A stretch of DNA of 64,000 bases from Leptospira fletcheri (GTDB lineage: Bacteria > Spirochaetota > Leptospiria > Leptospirales > Leptospiraceae), in the NCBI RefSeq assembly GCF_004769195.1, contig NZ_RQET01000004.1:434001-498000 (forward strand), read 5' to 3'. Shown one piece after another: positions 20,720 to 31,783 of the stretch; within the stretch, counting starts at the first letter, position 1; the number at the start of each line of letters is the position of its first letter. The position numbers and the translations under genes are program-made. Under the pieces are notes generated by a model that saw only the letters and a program-made list of their open reading frames with translations, did no database searches and was not told where the DNA came from.

Positions 20720-21496
20720 GTGGAATACTCTGAGAATTTTTCCCATGACGCTTCCGGGATATGCTCGGCGATCCGTTATAGATTCCCGAGCGAGAGCGGG
20801 GAAATATTAGATCTGTTCGATTGGGATTTGGTGGCTAGGTTTATCGCATTTTTAGAGGAAAAAAACGAAATCGGAGGCTTCTTTTCCAAAAGAGACGCGG
20901 ACGAAATTCTAGATCGTCATGTGTTGGAATCGGTTTATCATATTTATGCGATACGAAAGGAACTTGGTTCGCTTAACAAAATGAAGGTGGGAGATGCCGG
21001 AACCGGTCCCGGGTTACCCGGCTTTTTTTTCCGATGCCTCATTCAAAAAGAAAGACCCGTATTGGTGCTTTTGGACTCGCAGCGTAGAAAGTTGGCTTTG
21101 ACCGAAAACTTCTTAAAGGAACAGAACATCGATGGGGTAGAGTGCGTTTTCGCAAGGGCGGAGGAGGGTAAAAGCGACTGGGATTTGGCAGTTTCCCGAG
21201 GGTTTATTCCCTTTCCTTGGAGCGCCGAAGTCTTGAGCAAATGGGTAAAGAAGAGCGGGACTTATGTCCCATTCTTAGGGAAAGACGAATTTGATAAGAA
21301 TCTTATAAAGAGAATTTTAGAACCCACCGGTTTTCAACTCACGAAAACGATAGAACTCCCCTCTCTTCGATTTTTAGGGATGCGACATATTAAATTCTTG
21401 AAAAAGGTAGAATCGACAAGGCAAGGTATCCCTAGAGCTTGGAAAATCCTGGTAAAGGAGAGTAAGGTGGAACATGGGAAAGATCGTATCGATTAG
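20720..21496 (+). CDS. rsmG: 16S rRNA (guanine-N7)-methyltransferase RsmG (GidB)
   Basis: A 258-residue SAM-dependent methyltransferase that methylates a guanine (G527 in E. coli numbering) in 16S rRNA; loss gives low-level streptomycin resistance in other bacteria. The SAM motif is [12 protein letters not shown] at about 91-102. [28 protein letters not shown] corresponds to the usual N-terminal signature, and VSRGF is the conserved later motif. GTG start at 20720 with AAAGGAG 12 nt upstream. Its last 23 nt overlap parA, the classic gidB-parA order. Confidence 0.9.
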   Translation: MEYSENFSHDASGICSAIRYRFPSESGEILDLFDWDLVARFIAFLEEKNEIGGFFSKRDADEILDRHVLESVYHIYAIRKELGSLNKMKVGDAGTGPGLPGFFFRCLIQKERPVLVLLDSQRRKLALTENFLKEQNIDGVECVFARAEEGKSDWDLAVSRGFIPFPWSAEVLSKWVKKSGTYVPFLGKDEFDKNLIKRILEPTGFQLTKTIELPSLRFLGMRHIKFLKKVESTRQGIPRAWKILVKESKVEHGKDRID

Positions 21497-22235
21497 TAAC
21501 CAAAAAGGAGGAGTAGGAAAAACTACCACATCGATCAATCTCGCCGCAAATTTGGCGGCCATCGGAAAGAAGGTTTTGATCGTCGATTTCGATCCGCAAG
21601 GAAACTCAGGTTCGGGTCTAGGTCTTGAAATCAATACCATTCCCAAGACTTCCTACGAATTACTCATCGGAGAATGTTCCGCCAACGAGTGTATCCATAA
21701 AACGGAAATAGAGAACCTGCATATCGTTCCTTCCAACATCAATCTTTCCGGAGCGGAGGCAGACCTTCTCGCGGAAGAAAACCGGGAATATCGGCTCAAA
21801 AATGCGATCGGGTCCTTGAGAACCGAATTCGATTATATACTGATCGATTGTCCTCCCTCATTAGGAGTACTGACGATCAATGCATTGTCTGCCGCCGACA
21901 GTGTGATGATCACCTTACAAACGGAGTATTTCGCTTTGGAAGGACTGACCCAGTTGATGAAGATTATTTCTTTGGTTCAGGGGAAATTGAATCCTTCTTT
22001 GGAATTGGAAGGAGTACTTCTGACCATGTATGACAAACGGACGAATCTCGCCCAACAAGTAGCGGAAGACGTTAAGGCATATTTTAAGGATAAAGTTTAT
22101 ACCACAGTCATACCTCGGAATATCAAACTGTCCGAAGCTCCTTCTTTCGGAAAATCCATCTTATCTTACGATCCGGAAGGAGTCGGTGCCCAAAGTTATC
22201 GCAATCTCGCATTGGAAGTCGCGGGGAAAAACTAA
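21474..22235 (+). CDS. parA: Chromosome partitioning ATPase ParA (Soj)
   Basis: A 253-residue ParA-family Walker ATPase. The deviant Walker A is [10 protein letters not shown] close to the N-terminus, with [16 protein letters not shown] as switch I and [13 protein letters not shown] as Walker B. There is no N-terminal helix-turn-helix, so it is of the chromosomal Soj type. It binds DNA as an ATP dimer and is displaced by ParB bound to parS, which drives origin segregation. It overlaps the rsmG end by 23 nt and is followed by parB 3 bp later; parS-like sites lie upstream at 18.1 kb. Confidence 0.96.
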   Translation: MGKIVSISNQKGGVGKTTTSINLAANLAAIGKKVLIVDFDPQGNSGSGLGLEINTIPKTSYELLIGECSANECIHKTEIENLHIVPSNINLSGAEADLLAEENREYRLKNAIGSLRTEFDYILIDCPPSLGVLTINALSAADSVMITLQTEYFALEGLTQLMKIISLVQGKLNPSLELEGVLLTMYDKRTNLAQQVAEDVKAYFKDKVYTTVIPRNIKLSEAPSFGKSILSYDPEGVGAQSYRNLALEVAGKN

Positions 22236-22238
22236 TCC

Positions 22239-23114
22239 ATGAGTGCAAAACCGAAAGCTCTAGGTAGAGGACTAGGAAACCTAATCCCGGTCGCGGAGGA
22301 AAAATCCTTCCGCGAAGCAGGCGGAGAAGGAGCTCTCAGAGAAATTCGACTTTCGGAAATTCGTCCGAATCCGGACCAACCACGTAGAACTTTCACCGAA
22401 GAATCCTTAAAGGAATTGTCCGAGACGATCAAAGCTCACGGAGTAATCCAACCGATCGTGGTAAAGGATACGGGTTCCGGTTACGAGATCATCTCGGGTG
22501 AAAGAAGGTATAGAGCCTGCAAACTTGCGGGGTTTATGAAAATTCCGGCGATCGTAAAGAAAGCTAGTGAAAACCAGGCTTTAGAGATGGCCCTGATCGA
22601 GAATATCCAGAGAGAAAATCTGAATCCGATTGAAGAAGCCCTGGCTTATAAAACTTTATGCGATCGACTTGGATTAAAAATAACCGATGTCGCGACACGG
22701 GTGGGAAAGAATCGAGCCACGGTGTCGAATCTGATCCGTCTACTTCAACTTCCTGATTCCGTAATGGATCTGGTAAAGAATGGTAGAATTTCGGAAGGCC
22801 ATGCTCGCCCTTTACTAGGCATCGCTGATAGAAAGAAAACGGAACAGTTAGCGTATCAGATCGCCGAAAAAGGACTCACAGTCCGGCAAGTAGAAGAAAT
22901 CGTTTCCCACTTAACGGATGAAGCTCCCGTAAAAGAAAAAAAGAAAACGAAGAGAAAGGAAGTAGATATCGTGGAATTGGAAAACAAGTTTCGAAAGAAA
23001 TATTCCATGAAAGTGGACATTGCCCACAACTCTTCTTCCGGAAAAGGAAAGTTGTCCATTGCGTACCCTAATCTGGAAGCTTTACAAAAAGTTTTGGATG
23101 CCTTGGGTTTGTGA
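22239..23114 (+). CDS. parB: Chromosome partitioning protein ParB (Spo0J)
   Basis: A 291-residue ParB. The N-terminal ParB/Srx domain has [12 protein letters not shown] and the CTP-binding arginine patch in [13 protein letters not shown]; the central part carries [17 protein letters not shown] and a helix-turn-helix ([20 protein letters not shown]) that reads parS. The C-terminal dimerisation region is preceded by a lysine-rich linker (EKKKTKRKE). It should nucleate on the two parS-like palindromes after mnmG. It starts 3 bp after parA. The gap that follows (23115-23310) has nothing I can name. Confidence 0.96.
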   Translation: MSAKPKALGRGLGNLIPVAEEKSFREAGGEGALREIRLSEIRPNPDQPRRTFTEESLKELSETIKAHGVIQPIVVKDTGSGYEIISGERRYRACKLAGFMKIPAIVKKASENQALEMALIENIQRENLNPIEEALAYKTLCDRLGLKITDVATRVGKNRATVSNLIRLLQLPDSVMDLVKNGRISEGHARPLLGIADRKKTEQLAYQIAEKGLTVRQVEEIVSHLTDEAPVKEKKKTKRKEVDIVELENKFRKKYSMKVDIAHNSSSGKGKLSIAYPNLEALQKVLDALGL

Positions 23115-23310
23115 TGGCCCAAGTCTTTTTCCGATTTTCATTATGCCGTTCGTGTTCGGTATTCTAATGGAATTTACAAATCCATAGAAAGGGTGACAAC
23201 AGTTCGATTTGTAAAGGTGAACTGACTTAGGCCTTTCTTCATTTGGAATCGCGCAGTTCTTCTAAACTTCCGGAAATCTTTGGAAGATGAAAATCAGCTT
23301 CGTTTTGCTT

Positions 23311-23808
23311 TTAACTGGTCAAATCGACTAGAAGTCCGCGGATATTCTCCATTCTCTTCATCAAGTCGAAGGTGGAATTTTCCGGATGAATGATAAAGTC
23401 GGCGAGAGTCTGCACCTTTTCGTCGATGATCGTGACGATTTGATACATCTTTTCGGAACCACCCTTTGCCCTGGAACGCAGGGTTTCCACCTTTGCATTA
23501 CGGTCCATAACTTCTCTGAGTATGGACTGTACGATCCTTTTATAAACGTTCAGATTCTCGTAGCTAGGAGATTTTAAAAAATTGCGTTCCGCGTCCGGAA
23601 GATCCCTAAGAAGGGAATTTAAATCCCGAGTTTTTTCCTGACTGTAAGGGAGTAGATTTTCCACCAACTCGAAGAACTGAGATTTGGAGTCGGGTATCTG
23701 AGATTCGGGCACAGCAGCCGGGACCGGACTGTACAAGCTTGAAGAGAGAGAGAGACCGAAGTCTCGTTTGCGTCTGTGGTTTCTATTCGGTTCCGGAGTT
23801 ACTTTCAA
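23311..23808 (-). CDS. YaaR/DUF327 family protein
   Basis: A 165-residue protein matching the DUF327 (YaaR) family by its helical core: FFELVENLLPYSQEKTRDLNSLLRDLPDAERNFLKSPSYENLNVYKRIVQSILREVMDRN in parts, and the C-terminal VTIIDEKVQTLADFIIHPE. YaaR proteins are small, soluble and of unknown function; Firmicutes carry them near flagellar or cell-wall genes. Its TTG start (23808) overlaps the bactofilin stop in a TTGA arrangement, indicating translational coupling. It is the third gene of the M23-bactofilin-YaaR operon, which suggests a role at the cell envelope or cytoskeleton; that is inference. Confidence 0.78.
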   Translation of the reverse strand: MKVTPEPNRNHRRKRDFGLSLSSSLYSPVPAAVPESQIPDSKSQFFELVENLLPYSQEKTRDLNSLLRDLPDAERNFLKSPSYENLNVYKRIVQSILREVMDRNAKVETLRSRAKGGSEKMYQIVTIIDEKVQTLADFIIHPENSTFDLMKRMENIRGLLVDLTS

Positions 23809-24152
23809 CTTGCAATCGGGTTGATCTTACAGTTTCCCTCGAATTGCACACCTTCTTCCATTACGACCTTCGGCGTTATAATATCGCCTTTCATCCTACA
23901 ACTGGCCAAAAGAGTGACTCGTTCGGTAGCAAAGATATTCCCATTAATCTCGCCTCCGGCAACGACAATCCGAGCTCTGATATCCGTATCGACGATTCCC
24001 GACTTTCCGATTAGGACTTTTCCGTCGGTTTTGATCGTTCCGCGAAAAATACCGTCGATTCTCAAAAGACCGGAGAGCTTGAATTCTCCATTGAACTCGG
24101 CACCTTCGCCGATGATACTATTTACCGCTAGTTGCTCTTCCGTATGGGCCAT
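23805..24152 (-). CDS. Bactofilin
   Basis: A 115-residue bactofilin. After a short N-terminal tail comes a right-handed beta-helix of repeats: IIGEGAEFNGEFKLSGLLRI, DGIFRGTIKTDGKVLIGKSG, VAGGEINGNIFATERVTLLA, MKGDIITPKVVMEEG. Bactofilins polymerise into filaments without nucleotide and scaffold cell-wall enzymes. In L. biflexa a bactofilin (LbbD) influences helix geometry and motility. The ATG at 24152 overlaps the M23 stop by one base. The pairing with an M23 protein is widespread and, in Helicobacter, determines helical shape, so a shape role is a reasonable inference here. Confidence 0.92.
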   Translation of the reverse strand: MAHTEEQLAVNSIIGEGAEFNGEFKLSGLLRIDGIFRGTIKTDGKVLIGKSGIVDTDIRARIVVAGGEINGNIFATERVTLLASCRMKGDIITPKVVMEEGVQFEGNCKINPIAS

Positions 24153-25147
24153 TAGTCTTGGATTTGATTTAAGAATGCGAAAGGATTGATCGCTCTTGTA
24201 CCGACATGGATTTCGTAATGGAGACTGTATTGCGGACTATTTTCCGATTTCCCTACGAATCCGATCACTTCGCTTTTGGATACTTGCTGGTTTTGTTTTA
24301 CCTTAATGCGGTCTAGATTGGAATATATGGTCTTCCAACCGAATTTATGACCTACCTTGACGAAGTAACCGGTATGTCTCGTATATCCGATTTCATAAAC
24401 GGTTCCCGGAGCGGTCACGACGACTTCGGATCCAGGAAAGGCGCCGATATCGATTCCATTATTGGTTTCTTTACGAGCAGTCACTGGATTCAGATATTCT
24501 CCGTAAGGATAGAGAACGTACCCGCGCACCGGCCAGATGGACGGAGTCTGACGAATCACGTTTTTTCTTTTTTTTAATATACTGATGATTTCATGGGTAA
24601 GCTCGTTGGCTACTTTCAGGTTGTGTACGTCTTCTTTTAGGCGAAACACTTCGGTACCGGGTGGAAGAGGCTTTCCATCTTTGGATAGGTTTTGAGAAGA
24701 GAGCTTTTCCGCACCACCGATACCTTTGGCTACTTTGGAGGAATCTCCCGTTAAACGACCATAGAGGGCGCCGACGTGGTTGTGGTAATAGTCCACATGT
24801 TCGTGAAGGCTATTGATCTCTTCCTTCATTTTTGCGGACTGTCTGATAAAGTCCTGATTGGAAAGGTTCAGTTCTGTCAATTGATGAATGGATCCTGAAT
24901 GGCTTAAAACGTTAACCGAACTGATGAGGAGCAGGACTAGAATCGTACCGATAAAGATCGTAATCGCCCGGTAGGAAATATGGAAATTGATGGTCTTTTG
25001 TTCGGAATGAGGAATGACCATCACAGTAAGACGTTCTTTCCCTTTTTTATTCCAGTTCGCGACTTTCACGTCGAACTTCAATCTGAGATCCTGGTATTTA
25101 TAACGAAGCCGATAATAAATGAGAGCGAAATATGATTTTAAGTTCAC
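24152..25147 (-). CDS. Membrane-anchored LytM/M23-domain protein, catalytic residues altered
   Basis: A 331-residue protein: a cytoplasmic N-terminus, one membrane segment (about 54-80), a coiled-coil region ([19 protein letters not shown]) and a C-terminal LytM domain from about 205. Active M23 enzymes have HxGxD, YxHL and HLH. Here these read NNGID (about 229-233), YSNL and SLH (about 308-310), so three of the usual histidines are gone and endopeptidase activity is doubtful. Such degenerate LytM proteins act as regulators of other wall enzymes (EnvC, NlpD, Csd2). GTG start at 25147 with a weak ribosome-binding site. First gene of the operon with bactofilin and YaaR. Confidence 0.87.
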   Translation of the reverse strand: MNLKSYFALIYYRLRYKYQDLRLKFDVKVANWNKKGKERLTVMVIPHSEQKTINFHISYRAITIFIGTILVLLLISSVNVLSHSGSIHQLTELNLSNQDFIRQSAKMKEEINSLHEHVDYYHNHVGALYGRLTGDSSKVAKGIGGAEKLSSQNLSKDGKPLPPGTEVFRLKEDVHNLKVANELTHEIISILKKRKNVIRQTPSIWPVRGYVLYPYGEYLNPVTARKETNNGIDIGAFPGSEVVVTAPGTVYEIGYTRHTGYFVKVGHKFGWKTIYSNLDRIKVKQNQQVSKSEVIGFVGKSENSPQYSLHYEIHVGTRAINPFAFLNQIQD

Positions 25148-25266
25148 GGTTTATGTCCCAAATCCATCGGACTCCTGCCGGACGGCATATGCTGTAAGGA
25201 TTCTTAAAAATTCTCTTTTCAGTCAATCTAAATCACGAAAACTGTTCCTTAAAAGCCGTTTTCAGC

Positions 25267-26073
25267 ATGTATTCCATCATAGATACTCATTGTCATTTGG
25301 ATATAATCGAAGAACAAGGGTTAACGATCGAACAAAGCCTAAGAAATGCAAAGGAATCCGGTATCAAGAAAATCGTCCAGATCGGGATTGATCTTGAGAG
25401 TTCGGTTAAGGCAAAAGGATTATCGCAAAAATATTCCGAGCAGGACTTGGAGATTTTCTATTCGATCGGTTGTCATCCGACCGAATCACACGAATTTCCG
25501 AAAAAAGAGGAAATCCTTTCCTTTGTGAAGGAAAACATTTCCGATTCTCGACTTTGTGCGATAGGCGAGATCGGATTGGACTACTACCACGATGCTTCAA
25601 AAAAAGCGGAACAAGCCGACATTCTTCATTCTTTTTTGAATGCTTCCGGAGAATACAAACTTCCGGTAGTCATCCATTCGCGAGACGCAGGTGAAGATAC
25701 GGTATCGATTTTGAAAGAGCATCGTGATCATGCTTTCGGAGTCATCCATTGTTTCACATACGATTATTCGATCGCAAAAAGATTAGTGGATTTGGGTTAT
25801 TATATTTCCTTTTCCGGAATCTTAACCTTTAAAAACGCGAGAGACATTCAGGAAGCGGCCGAAAAACTTCCTTTGGAATGTATGTTGATCGAAACCGATG
25901 CTCCGTTTTTAGCTCCCCCACCCTTTCGAGGAAAACGCAACGAACCTGCATACACTAAATTCGTTTTGGAAAAGATGTTTTCGCTTAGAAAGGAACCGAA
26001 TGCCGAAGTAGAGCGATCGCTTTTTTTAAATTCGGAAAAATTTATACAAAGGAAACCGTTCCATCATGCTTGA
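25267..26073 (+). CDS. tatD: TatD-family metal-dependent hydrolase
   Basis: A 268-residue TatD hydrolase with a TIM-barrel metal site: IDTHCHLD at residues 5-12, [32 protein letters not shown] and the late [22 protein letters not shown]. Family members are 3-prime exonucleases or D-aminoacyl-tRNA deacylase-like enzymes acting in DNA repair or tRNA proofreading. The length is typical. It overlaps serS by 8 nt, so the two are coupled. It is divergent from the M23 gene with a 119 bp gap that must contain both promoters. Confidence 0.92.
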   Translation: MYSIIDTHCHLDIIEEQGLTIEQSLRNAKESGIKKIVQIGIDLESSVKAKGLSQKYSEQDLEIFYSIGCHPTESHEFPKKEEILSFVKENISDSRLCAIGEIGLDYYHDASKKAEQADILHSFLNASGEYKLPVVIHSRDAGEDTVSILKEHRDHAFGVIHCFTYDYSIAKRLVDLGYYISFSGILTFKNARDIQEAAEKLPLECMLIETDAPFLAPPPFRGKRNEPAYTKFVLEKMFSLRKEPNAEVERSLFLNSEKFIQRKPFHHA

Positions 26074-27319
26074 TCTCCGCTTCATTACCGAAAATACCGA
26101 ATCTTTAAAAGCGAACCTGGATCTAAGAGGCTTCAAAGACCTAGGTCTTCTGGATGAACTTACCAAGATAGTTCATAAAAAGAAGGAATTACAGAAAGAA
26201 GTCGAAGCCTTCCGGGAAGAGCGAAATAGGGCTAGCAAAGAAATCGGGAAGGTCAAGCAATCCGGAGGGGATATCGCCGTAGCTTCCGCTGCGGTAAAAG
26301 AAATCGGAGATAAAATCAAAGGATTGGAATCCGATCTCGAAGTTCAGGAAAAACTGCTCAACGAAATAAATTTAGGTCTTCCTAATATATTGGATTCCGA
26401 AGTTCCTAAAGGTAAAAATGAGACGGAAAACAAGATCCTGTACGAAGTCGGCAAAACCAGAAATTATCCTTTCGACCCGAAGGCTCACTACGAACTCGGT
26501 GAAAATTTGAAATGGATCGATTTCGAAAAAGGCGTAAAACTCGCCGGAGCTAGAGCCTACACTTATTTCGGTTTCGGGGCTAAATTGGAAAGAGCGTTAG
26601 CGAATTTTATGCTGGAAACGCATACTCAGGAACACGGCTATACGGAAGTCTGGGTTCCCGTGATGGTGTCGGACGAATGCATGTTAACGACCGGCCAATA
26701 TCCCAAATTCAAAGAGGAATATTATCGTCTAGAAAAAGACGACCTCAACTTGATTCCGACTGCGGAAGTTCCTCTGACGAATTTGTATAGGGACGAGATC
26801 ATTCTGGAAGACCAATTGCCGATTTCGGTTACCGCTCATACATCCTGCTTCAGAAGAGAGGCCGGTTCTTACGGCAAAGACACCCGCGGTCTTGTGCGGG
26901 TGCATCAATTCCAAAAAGTGGAACTCGTCAAATTCGTGAAGCCGGAAGAATCGGAAGAAGAGCATAAAAAAATGCTCTCTCATGCCGAGAACATTCTGAA
27001 AAAACTAGGCCTTCGTTATCGGGTAGTATTGCTCTGTAGCGGAGATATTTCGGCGGCTTCTTCCAAGACTTACGATTTGGAAGTCTGGATGCCGGGGTTG
27101 AATCGATGGATGGAAATTTCTTCCGTATCGAATTTTAAGGATTTTCAGGCTCGCAGAGGAAAAATTCGTTATAAGTCTAAAGACGGTAAAAACCAGCTGA
27201 TCCATACCTTAAACGGTTCCGGCCTTGCAATCGGAAGGACTATGGCCGCAGTTTTGGAAACGTACCAAAAAGAAGACGGCTCTATCGATTTTCCCGATTG
27301 TTTGAAAAAGTACCTTTAA
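26066..27319 (+). CDS. serS: Seryl-tRNA synthetase
   Basis: A 417-residue class II synthetase that charges tRNA-Ser. The N-terminal coiled-coil arm (about 25-105, [22 protein letters not shown]) binds the long variable arm of the tRNA. Motif 2 is [21 protein letters not shown] and motif 3 is [26 protein letters not shown] is the serine-binding segment. The length is normal. It starts within the last codons of tatD and is followed 50 bp later by the OmpA-like gene. No T-box or other leader is visible. Confidence 0.97.
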   Translation: MLDLRFITENTESLKANLDLRGFKDLGLLDELTKIVHKKKELQKEVEAFREERNRASKEIGKVKQSGGDIAVASAAVKEIGDKIKGLESDLEVQEKLLNEINLGLPNILDSEVPKGKNETENKILYEVGKTRNYPFDPKAHYELGENLKWIDFEKGVKLAGARAYTYFGFGAKLERALANFMLETHTQEHGYTEVWVPVMVSDECMLTTGQYPKFKEEYYRLEKDDLNLIPTAEVPLTNLYRDEIILEDQLPISVTAHTSCFRREAGSYGKDTRGLVRVHQFQKVELVKFVKPEESEEEHKKMLSHAENILKKLGLRYRVVLLCSGDISAASSKTYDLEVWMPGLNRWMEISSVSNFKDFQARRGKIRYKSKDGKNQLIHTLNGSGLAIGRTMAAVLETYQKEDGSIDFPDCLKKYL

Positions 27320-27369
27320 TTTTATCAAAAAAAGTTCAGGTTTTTCTATAAAAGGAGGATAGTACGAAT

Positions 27370-28659
27370 ATGCGTCCTCCATCTCGGTCTGCCCACTTCC
27401 CGGAGTCCCGTTTAAAAAAGAATCTCGGAATTCTAGTTATCACGATTCTTTCCGCGTATATGGCCGATCTTTTTCCGGACCAGGCGAACGGGTCCTCCGA
27501 AGTTAGGAAGTTAGAGGGGGGAATTAATACTTCGTTAAACGAATTCGGGATTAGTCTATCCGACGACGGAAATACTTTATATTATTATTCCAAGAGAAAC
27601 AACTCGAATTATACGGATCTTTACAAATCCGTTCGCGACGGAGAGATCTGGCCTCAAGGAAAGGAATTGTCGGAAATTAATTCCCAGTTCGACGACCAGA
27701 GTCCTTTCGTATTGAATAAGGAGGAAGGTATCTTATTTTCCTCGAATCGAGACGGAAGTATCGAATTCTCTCTTCCGAACGGAAGAATAGGAGTTTCTAG
27801 GGATTTGTATTTCTCTAAAAAGGGAGAAGGTCGTTGGCTCAAGCCGATCGCTTTGCCGAAGACCGTAAACACGCCGGAGATAGAGGAAAATCCGTTTCTT
27901 TATGATAATAAACTCTACTTTACCCGTTATCCGTTCGGAAACGTGACCGAATCGGATATCTTTATTTCTGAATATTCTAATAAAACTTGGAATACCGCCT
28001 ATCGACTTCCCGCACCGATCAATACCGACTTTGCGGAAATTGCAGCGACGATAGGGCGCGATGGAAAAACGATTTACTTTTCCTCCAATCGTCCCGGCGG
28101 CTTTGGAGGCTTGGACATCTACAGGTCGCATAGGTTGGAGGACGGAAGTTACTCGGAACCTACGAACCTAGGACCCCAGATCAATTCCAAAGGGGATGAG
28201 GCTTTTTACATTGAGACACCGGATGGCAAGAACGCTTATTTTTGCAGAAGGATGGATTCCTCCAATTATGACATTTACGAATTCAAGGCTTCGGTTAACT
28301 GGGAAGATTTAAAGACAGGCAAAAAAATCTCTTTGGAATCGATTCATTTCGACAGTGCTTCCTACGAATTGGAGTCCGATTCCTTACCTGTATTGGACGA
28401 GTTAGCGGATTTTTTACACAAAAACGGGAATGTGAGGCTGAAAATCTCGGGCCATACCGATCTGCACGGAGACCCTAAAGATAACCTCGTGTTAAGTCGA
28501 AAGAGAGCAGAATCCGTTTTGAAATATCTTCTCAAAAAAGGTCTATCGGAAGACCGTTTTTCCGTGGAAGGACTGGGAAGTTCTGCGCCGATTTTTCCGG
28601 AAAAGAATCCGGAAACCGATCGGAGAAACAGACGTACGGAATTCCAATTAATCGAATAG
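27370..28659 (+). CDS. OmpA-like outer-membrane protein with PD40 propeller repeats
   Basis: A 429-residue exported protein with an N-terminal hydrophobic segment (about 17-30). Residues 45-310 contain WD40-like PD40 blades: [75 protein letters not shown]. The C-terminal 105 residues form an OmpA/Pal peptidoglycan-binding domain with [20 protein letters not shown] and the closing [13 protein letters not shown]. This domain order (PD40 then OmpA) is common in spirochaetes and Bacteroidetes and anchors the outer membrane or a complex to peptidoglycan. A strong ribosome-binding site AAAGGAGG precedes the ATG. Confidence 0.88.
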   Translation: MRPPSRSAHFPESRLKKNLGILVITILSAYMADLFPDQANGSSEVRKLEGGINTSLNEFGISLSDDGNTLYYYSKRNNSNYTDLYKSVRDGEIWPQGKELSEINSQFDDQSPFVLNKEEGILFSSNRDGSIEFSLPNGRIGVSRDLYFSKKGEGRWLKPIALPKTVNTPEIEENPFLYDNKLYFTRYPFGNVTESDIFISEYSNKTWNTAYRLPAPINTDFAEIAATIGRDGKTIYFSSNRPGGFGGLDIYRSHRLEDGSYSEPTNLGPQINSKGDEAFYIETPDGKNAYFCRRMDSSNYDIYEFKASVNWEDLKTGKKISLESIHFDSASYELESDSLPVLDELADFLHKNGNVRLKISGHTDLHGDPKDNLVLSRKRAESVLKYLLKKGLSEDRFSVEGLGSSAPIFPEKNPETDRRNRRTEFQLIE

Positions 28660-28732
28660 CTCCCGTAAAGTTCGGATTATCGGAAAACAAAAACTCCTTT
28701 TAAAGCCTATGGTTGCCGATAACTTAGGTAAC

Positions 28733-29590
28733 ATGAAGAGACCGGGCAAAGCCATACGGGTTCTCCTCTTTACCCTTTTTATAACTCTTTCTACGACTCT
28801 TGCTGCTCAGTCGAAATTTTATGGCAGTCGTTTGGACCAAATCTTGGCAAAGAAAGAGATTACGGTCGGAGTCAATCGAGTATATGAGCCCTTTTATATC
28901 CAAGACCCCGTGGACGGCTATCCCGGTTTCGACGTTGAATTGGCGAAACTATACGCCGATTATCTCGGCGTTGCGCTTAAGATAAAGCCGCTTAAAACGT
29001 TCAGACAATTTTCGGACGAAATCGCCGCCGGTACGATCGATATCGCTTTGGCTGGTATGTCCACTGATTTGACGAGAGGTAAGACTGTTACCTTTTCGGA
29101 TCCCTATCTGCTTGCGACTCCGGCAGGATTGGTCTTCAAGAAAGCTCTGCCTCCTGAACCGGAGGGAAATATCGTTACTACACGATCGTTCAAATCCTTG
29201 GACGATCTTTTGGTCGTAAACGGTATTTCCTTCGCTGTCCGTTCGAACACGACCAATCACAATTATCTCCTGAAAAAATTCGGAAAAAATAAAATATATA
29301 GTTATCTTTCCGATTCCGTTGCAATGGACGCGCTTCTGAAAAACGACGTAACCTGTTATGTGGCGGACAGCCTCTTTATACTTGCGATGCTCCAAAAACA
29401 ACCCAGCTTGCGGGCTAGGTACACTCCGCTTATTAACCCGGTAATGGAGGATTATATCAGTGCCGCCATGCCGCTTAACGATTTGATTTTCGTGGATAAT
29501 TTCAATTTCTTCGTTAAGGAATTAAAAAGAACGGGCGTCATCGAAGGCATTCGTACAAAATATTTTCTTGGTAAAGATTGGGTAAAGTAG
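28733..29590 (+). CDS. Periplasmic solute-binding protein, family 3
   Basis: A 285-residue amino-acid-type solute-binding protein (SBP_bac_3). A signal peptide ([19 protein letters not shown]) is followed by lobe one with [21 protein letters not shown], the signature [16 protein letters not shown], and [16 protein letters not shown]; lobe two contains [16 protein letters not shown] prefer ATG 28733 because the signal peptide then starts at once; ATG 28709 would add eight residues. No permease or ATPase gene is adjacent. Instead an outer-membrane barrel follows directly, so it may serve as a sensor or scavenging component; that is inference. Confidence 0.87.
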   Translation: MKRPGKAIRVLLFTLFITLSTTLAAQSKFYGSRLDQILAKKEITVGVNRVYEPFYIQDPVDGYPGFDVELAKLYADYLGVALKIKPLKTFRQFSDEIAAGTIDIALAGMSTDLTRGKTVTFSDPYLLATPAGLVFKKALPPEPEGNIVTTRSFKSLDDLLVVNGISFAVRSNTTNHNYLLKKFGKNKIYSYLSDSVAMDALLKNDVTCYVADSLFILAMLQKQPSLRARYTPLINPVMEDYISAAMPLNDLIFVDNFNFFVKELKRTGVIEGIRTKYFLGKDWVK

Positions 29591-31168
29591 TTGTTGAAGA
29601 CGAAATTCCGACAACTTGGAGGATTTTCCTTACTGCTTTTCGTCTGCCTATGTTGGCAGTCTCTGTCCGCGCAGGAAATAGAGGAGAAAACCAAGATCGA
29701 CATCCAAGGAAACTACAGGGTCCGAGGTTTCAATCTTGGAAGGGACATTTATACTTCTAGACAAACTCCAGGTACTCCTTTTGACAAACAGACTTGGCAA
29801 AACCAATACCAACAAAATCTGAATAACAAAGTCCAAAACGATATCAATGCGCTGATGCAGGGGCTGCCCTCCACCGTTACCCCGACACGGGAAAACGTCA
29901 CTTACTACGATAACCGTATGACTCTTAATATGAACTTTGCATCCTCAAAATATTTCGAGGCGTTGGCCGGTGTTCAGATCGGAGACATCATTTTCGGAGG
30001 AAGAGGAGTCGGACAAAGTTCTACAGTCGGTCCTGGACAAGGAGGAGAAGCGACCTTCAGTTCGTCCGTTAACATACAGACAAACTTTCTATATTTGAAT
30101 TTTAAACTTCCGGAAAAAAGTTTTACTACAAGGGTCGGTCTGCAGCTTTTCACTTCGGCGCAGGGAAGGGTCGTATTTATCCCGGGAACCGGCGTCAATA
30201 TGACTAAAGATATCCGCGATTGGAATATGACTCTGGAAGGCGGATGGTTCGTAGCGAAACAGAACAACCTTACCGATTTGGATAATAACGGTTTTGCCGA
30301 CAGAAATTATCGGGGAAACAATATCTATTTCTACAAGGTCAAAACGAGTTTCATAAACAACGCCAAGCACGAACTTTACAGTTTTTACATGGACGATACT
30401 CTTAAGGACGTTCAAGATACCACGGGAGTATACGGACTAGTCAACCGACAAAGTCAGACGGGACAGCTTTTCTGGCACGGTCTTTTCAACGAATTCAACT
30501 TTTCGGATTTTACTCTCGTAGTTCACGGGATTTACAACCATGGAGTTTTAAATGCGCTAAACCCTTATCGCGATTCCAACGGTAATGAAATCTTCAGAAA
30601 ATACGATAGGTATAATATCAAAGGCGGTTTTTTTGATACTCAAATTACCTACAGATTCAACGAATCTCTAACCTTAAACCTGATCGCTTTGGGATCCACC
30701 GGTCGCCCGGGATATGAAAAAGACGGCACTCGATCGAGTCTTCACGGATCCGGGTACCAAAACCTTTTTCCGGGATACTCGGTTTCCAACATCGCTATCG
30801 ACTTTACGGGAGGTTATGCCCTTTTTTCCGGAGGTAGGGACGTTAGCGGCTTATATGAATATGGAATATATTCCGATGTCGTAGTTGCGGGTCCTCTTGT
30901 TTTCACTTTGGGATATTATCGTTTGTACGGAAGTAAGTCCCCTCTTTTAGACAATAACAGATTTTATAATTCGGACAATTTTTATCAGACCTCCGCCTAC
31001 TTCGGGCAGGAATATAACTTAAATATCCGATGGAACGCGTTTAGAGATATGCAGATTTTATTAAGATCCGGTTACTTCATTCCGGGTGACGGGCTTAAGG
31101 CCTATTTGGATACGACGAACGGATCCTTTTTGCGGGAATTGTTCGTGACCGCCGAGCATAGATTCTGA
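29591..31168 (+). CDS. Outer-membrane beta-barrel protein
   Basis: A 525-residue protein with a signal peptide (FSLLLFVCLCWQSLSAQ). The mature part alternates hydrophobic and polar residues, rich in aromatic girdles (YFEALAGVQIGDIIFGGRG, LVFTLGYYRLYGSKS), and ends in Phe (VTAEHRF), the usual BAM recognition signal. I would expect a porin-like or alginate-export-like barrel of 16-18 strands, but the substrate is unknown. TTG start at 29591 immediately after the solute-binding protein stop (a second TTG follows), so the two genes are co-transcribed. It converges on recR with a gap of only 9 bp. Confidence 0.82.
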   Translation: MLKTKFRQLGGFSLLLFVCLCWQSLSAQEIEEKTKIDIQGNYRVRGFNLGRDIYTSRQTPGTPFDKQTWQNQYQQNLNNKVQNDINALMQGLPSTVTPTRENVTYYDNRMTLNMNFASSKYFEALAGVQIGDIIFGGRGVGQSSTVGPGQGGEATFSSSVNIQTNFLYLNFKLPEKSFTTRVGLQLFTSAQGRVVFIPGTGVNMTKDIRDWNMTLEGGWFVAKQNNLTDLDNNGFADRNYRGNNIYFYKVKTSFINNAKHELYSFYMDDTLKDVQDTTGVYGLVNRQSQTGQLFWHGLFNEFNFSDFTLVVHGIYNHGVLNALNPYRDSNGNEIFRKYDRYNIKGGFFDTQITYRFNESLTLNLIALGSTGRPGYEKDGTRSSLHGSGYQNLFPGYSVSNIAIDFTGGYALFSGGRDVSGLYEYGIYSDVVVAGPLVFTLGYYRLYGSKSPLLDNNRFYNSDNFYQTSAYFGQEYNLNIRWNAFRDMQILLRSGYFIPGDGLKAYLDTTNGSFLRELFVTAEHRF

Positions 31169-31177
31169 CCCGAAACG

Positions 31178-31783
31178 TTAAAGTTTCAATCTAGACCGAA
31201 TCGCCCTTCCTAAAGTGTATTGGTCCGCAAGTTCGATCGAACCCCCTACCGTGATTCCGTAAGCGATACGGGTTACGGTAATGTTCAAAGAATGCAGCTG
31301 CTGATTTAGATAGTCGGCCGTGGCGTCCCCTTCTAAAGTCGGATTCGTAGCGACTAAAACTTCCTGTACTTCCTCGGGCTGGATACGCGCGATCAACTCT
31401 TTGATGCGGAGATCCTGCGGTCCGATTCCTTCCAAAGGAGAAATGACTCCGTTCAAAACGTGGTATCTGCCTTTAAACTCGCCGGTATTTTCGATAAAGA
31501 AAACGTCTTCCGGTTGTTCGACCACGCAGATCGTATGCCCGTCCCGTTTGGAAGAGAGACAAAGATCGCAAACTTCCTCTTCGGAGTACGCCCCGCATCT
31601 GGAACAAAAGCGGATTCTATCCTTCGTGTCTGATAGACTTCGAATGAATTCGTGGAATATTCTAGAATCTTGGCGCAGCAAATGGAAGCTGATCCTGTAT
31701 GCGCTTTTTTTTCCGATGCCGGGCAAGGAGGATAAGGCGCTTACCATTCCTTCGATCAGGTGCTCAGCCAAAGTTACCGCCAA
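31178..31783 (-). CDS. recR: Recombination mediator RecR
   Basis: A 201-residue RecR of the RecFOR pathway. The helix-hairpin-helix [20 protein letters not shown] is at the N-terminus, the zinc module is [17 protein letters not shown], and the Toprim segment is [15 protein letters not shown]; the C-terminal [26 protein letters not shown] is a RecR signature. Start TTG 31783 overlaps the ybaB end by 20 nt; a later in-frame ATG (codon 13) would cut into the HhH. It is the last gene of the dnaX-ybaB-recR operon. Confidence 0.95.
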   Translation of the reverse strand: MAVTLAEHLIEGMVSALSSLPGIGKKSAYRISFHLLRQDSRIFHEFIRSLSDTKDRIRFCSRCGAYSEEEVCDLCLSSKRDGHTICVVEQPEDVFFIENTGEFKGRYHVLNGVISPLEGIGPQDLRIKELIARIQPEEVQEVLVATNPTLEGDATADYLNQQLHSLNITVTRIAYGITVGGSIELADQYTLGRAIRSRLKL

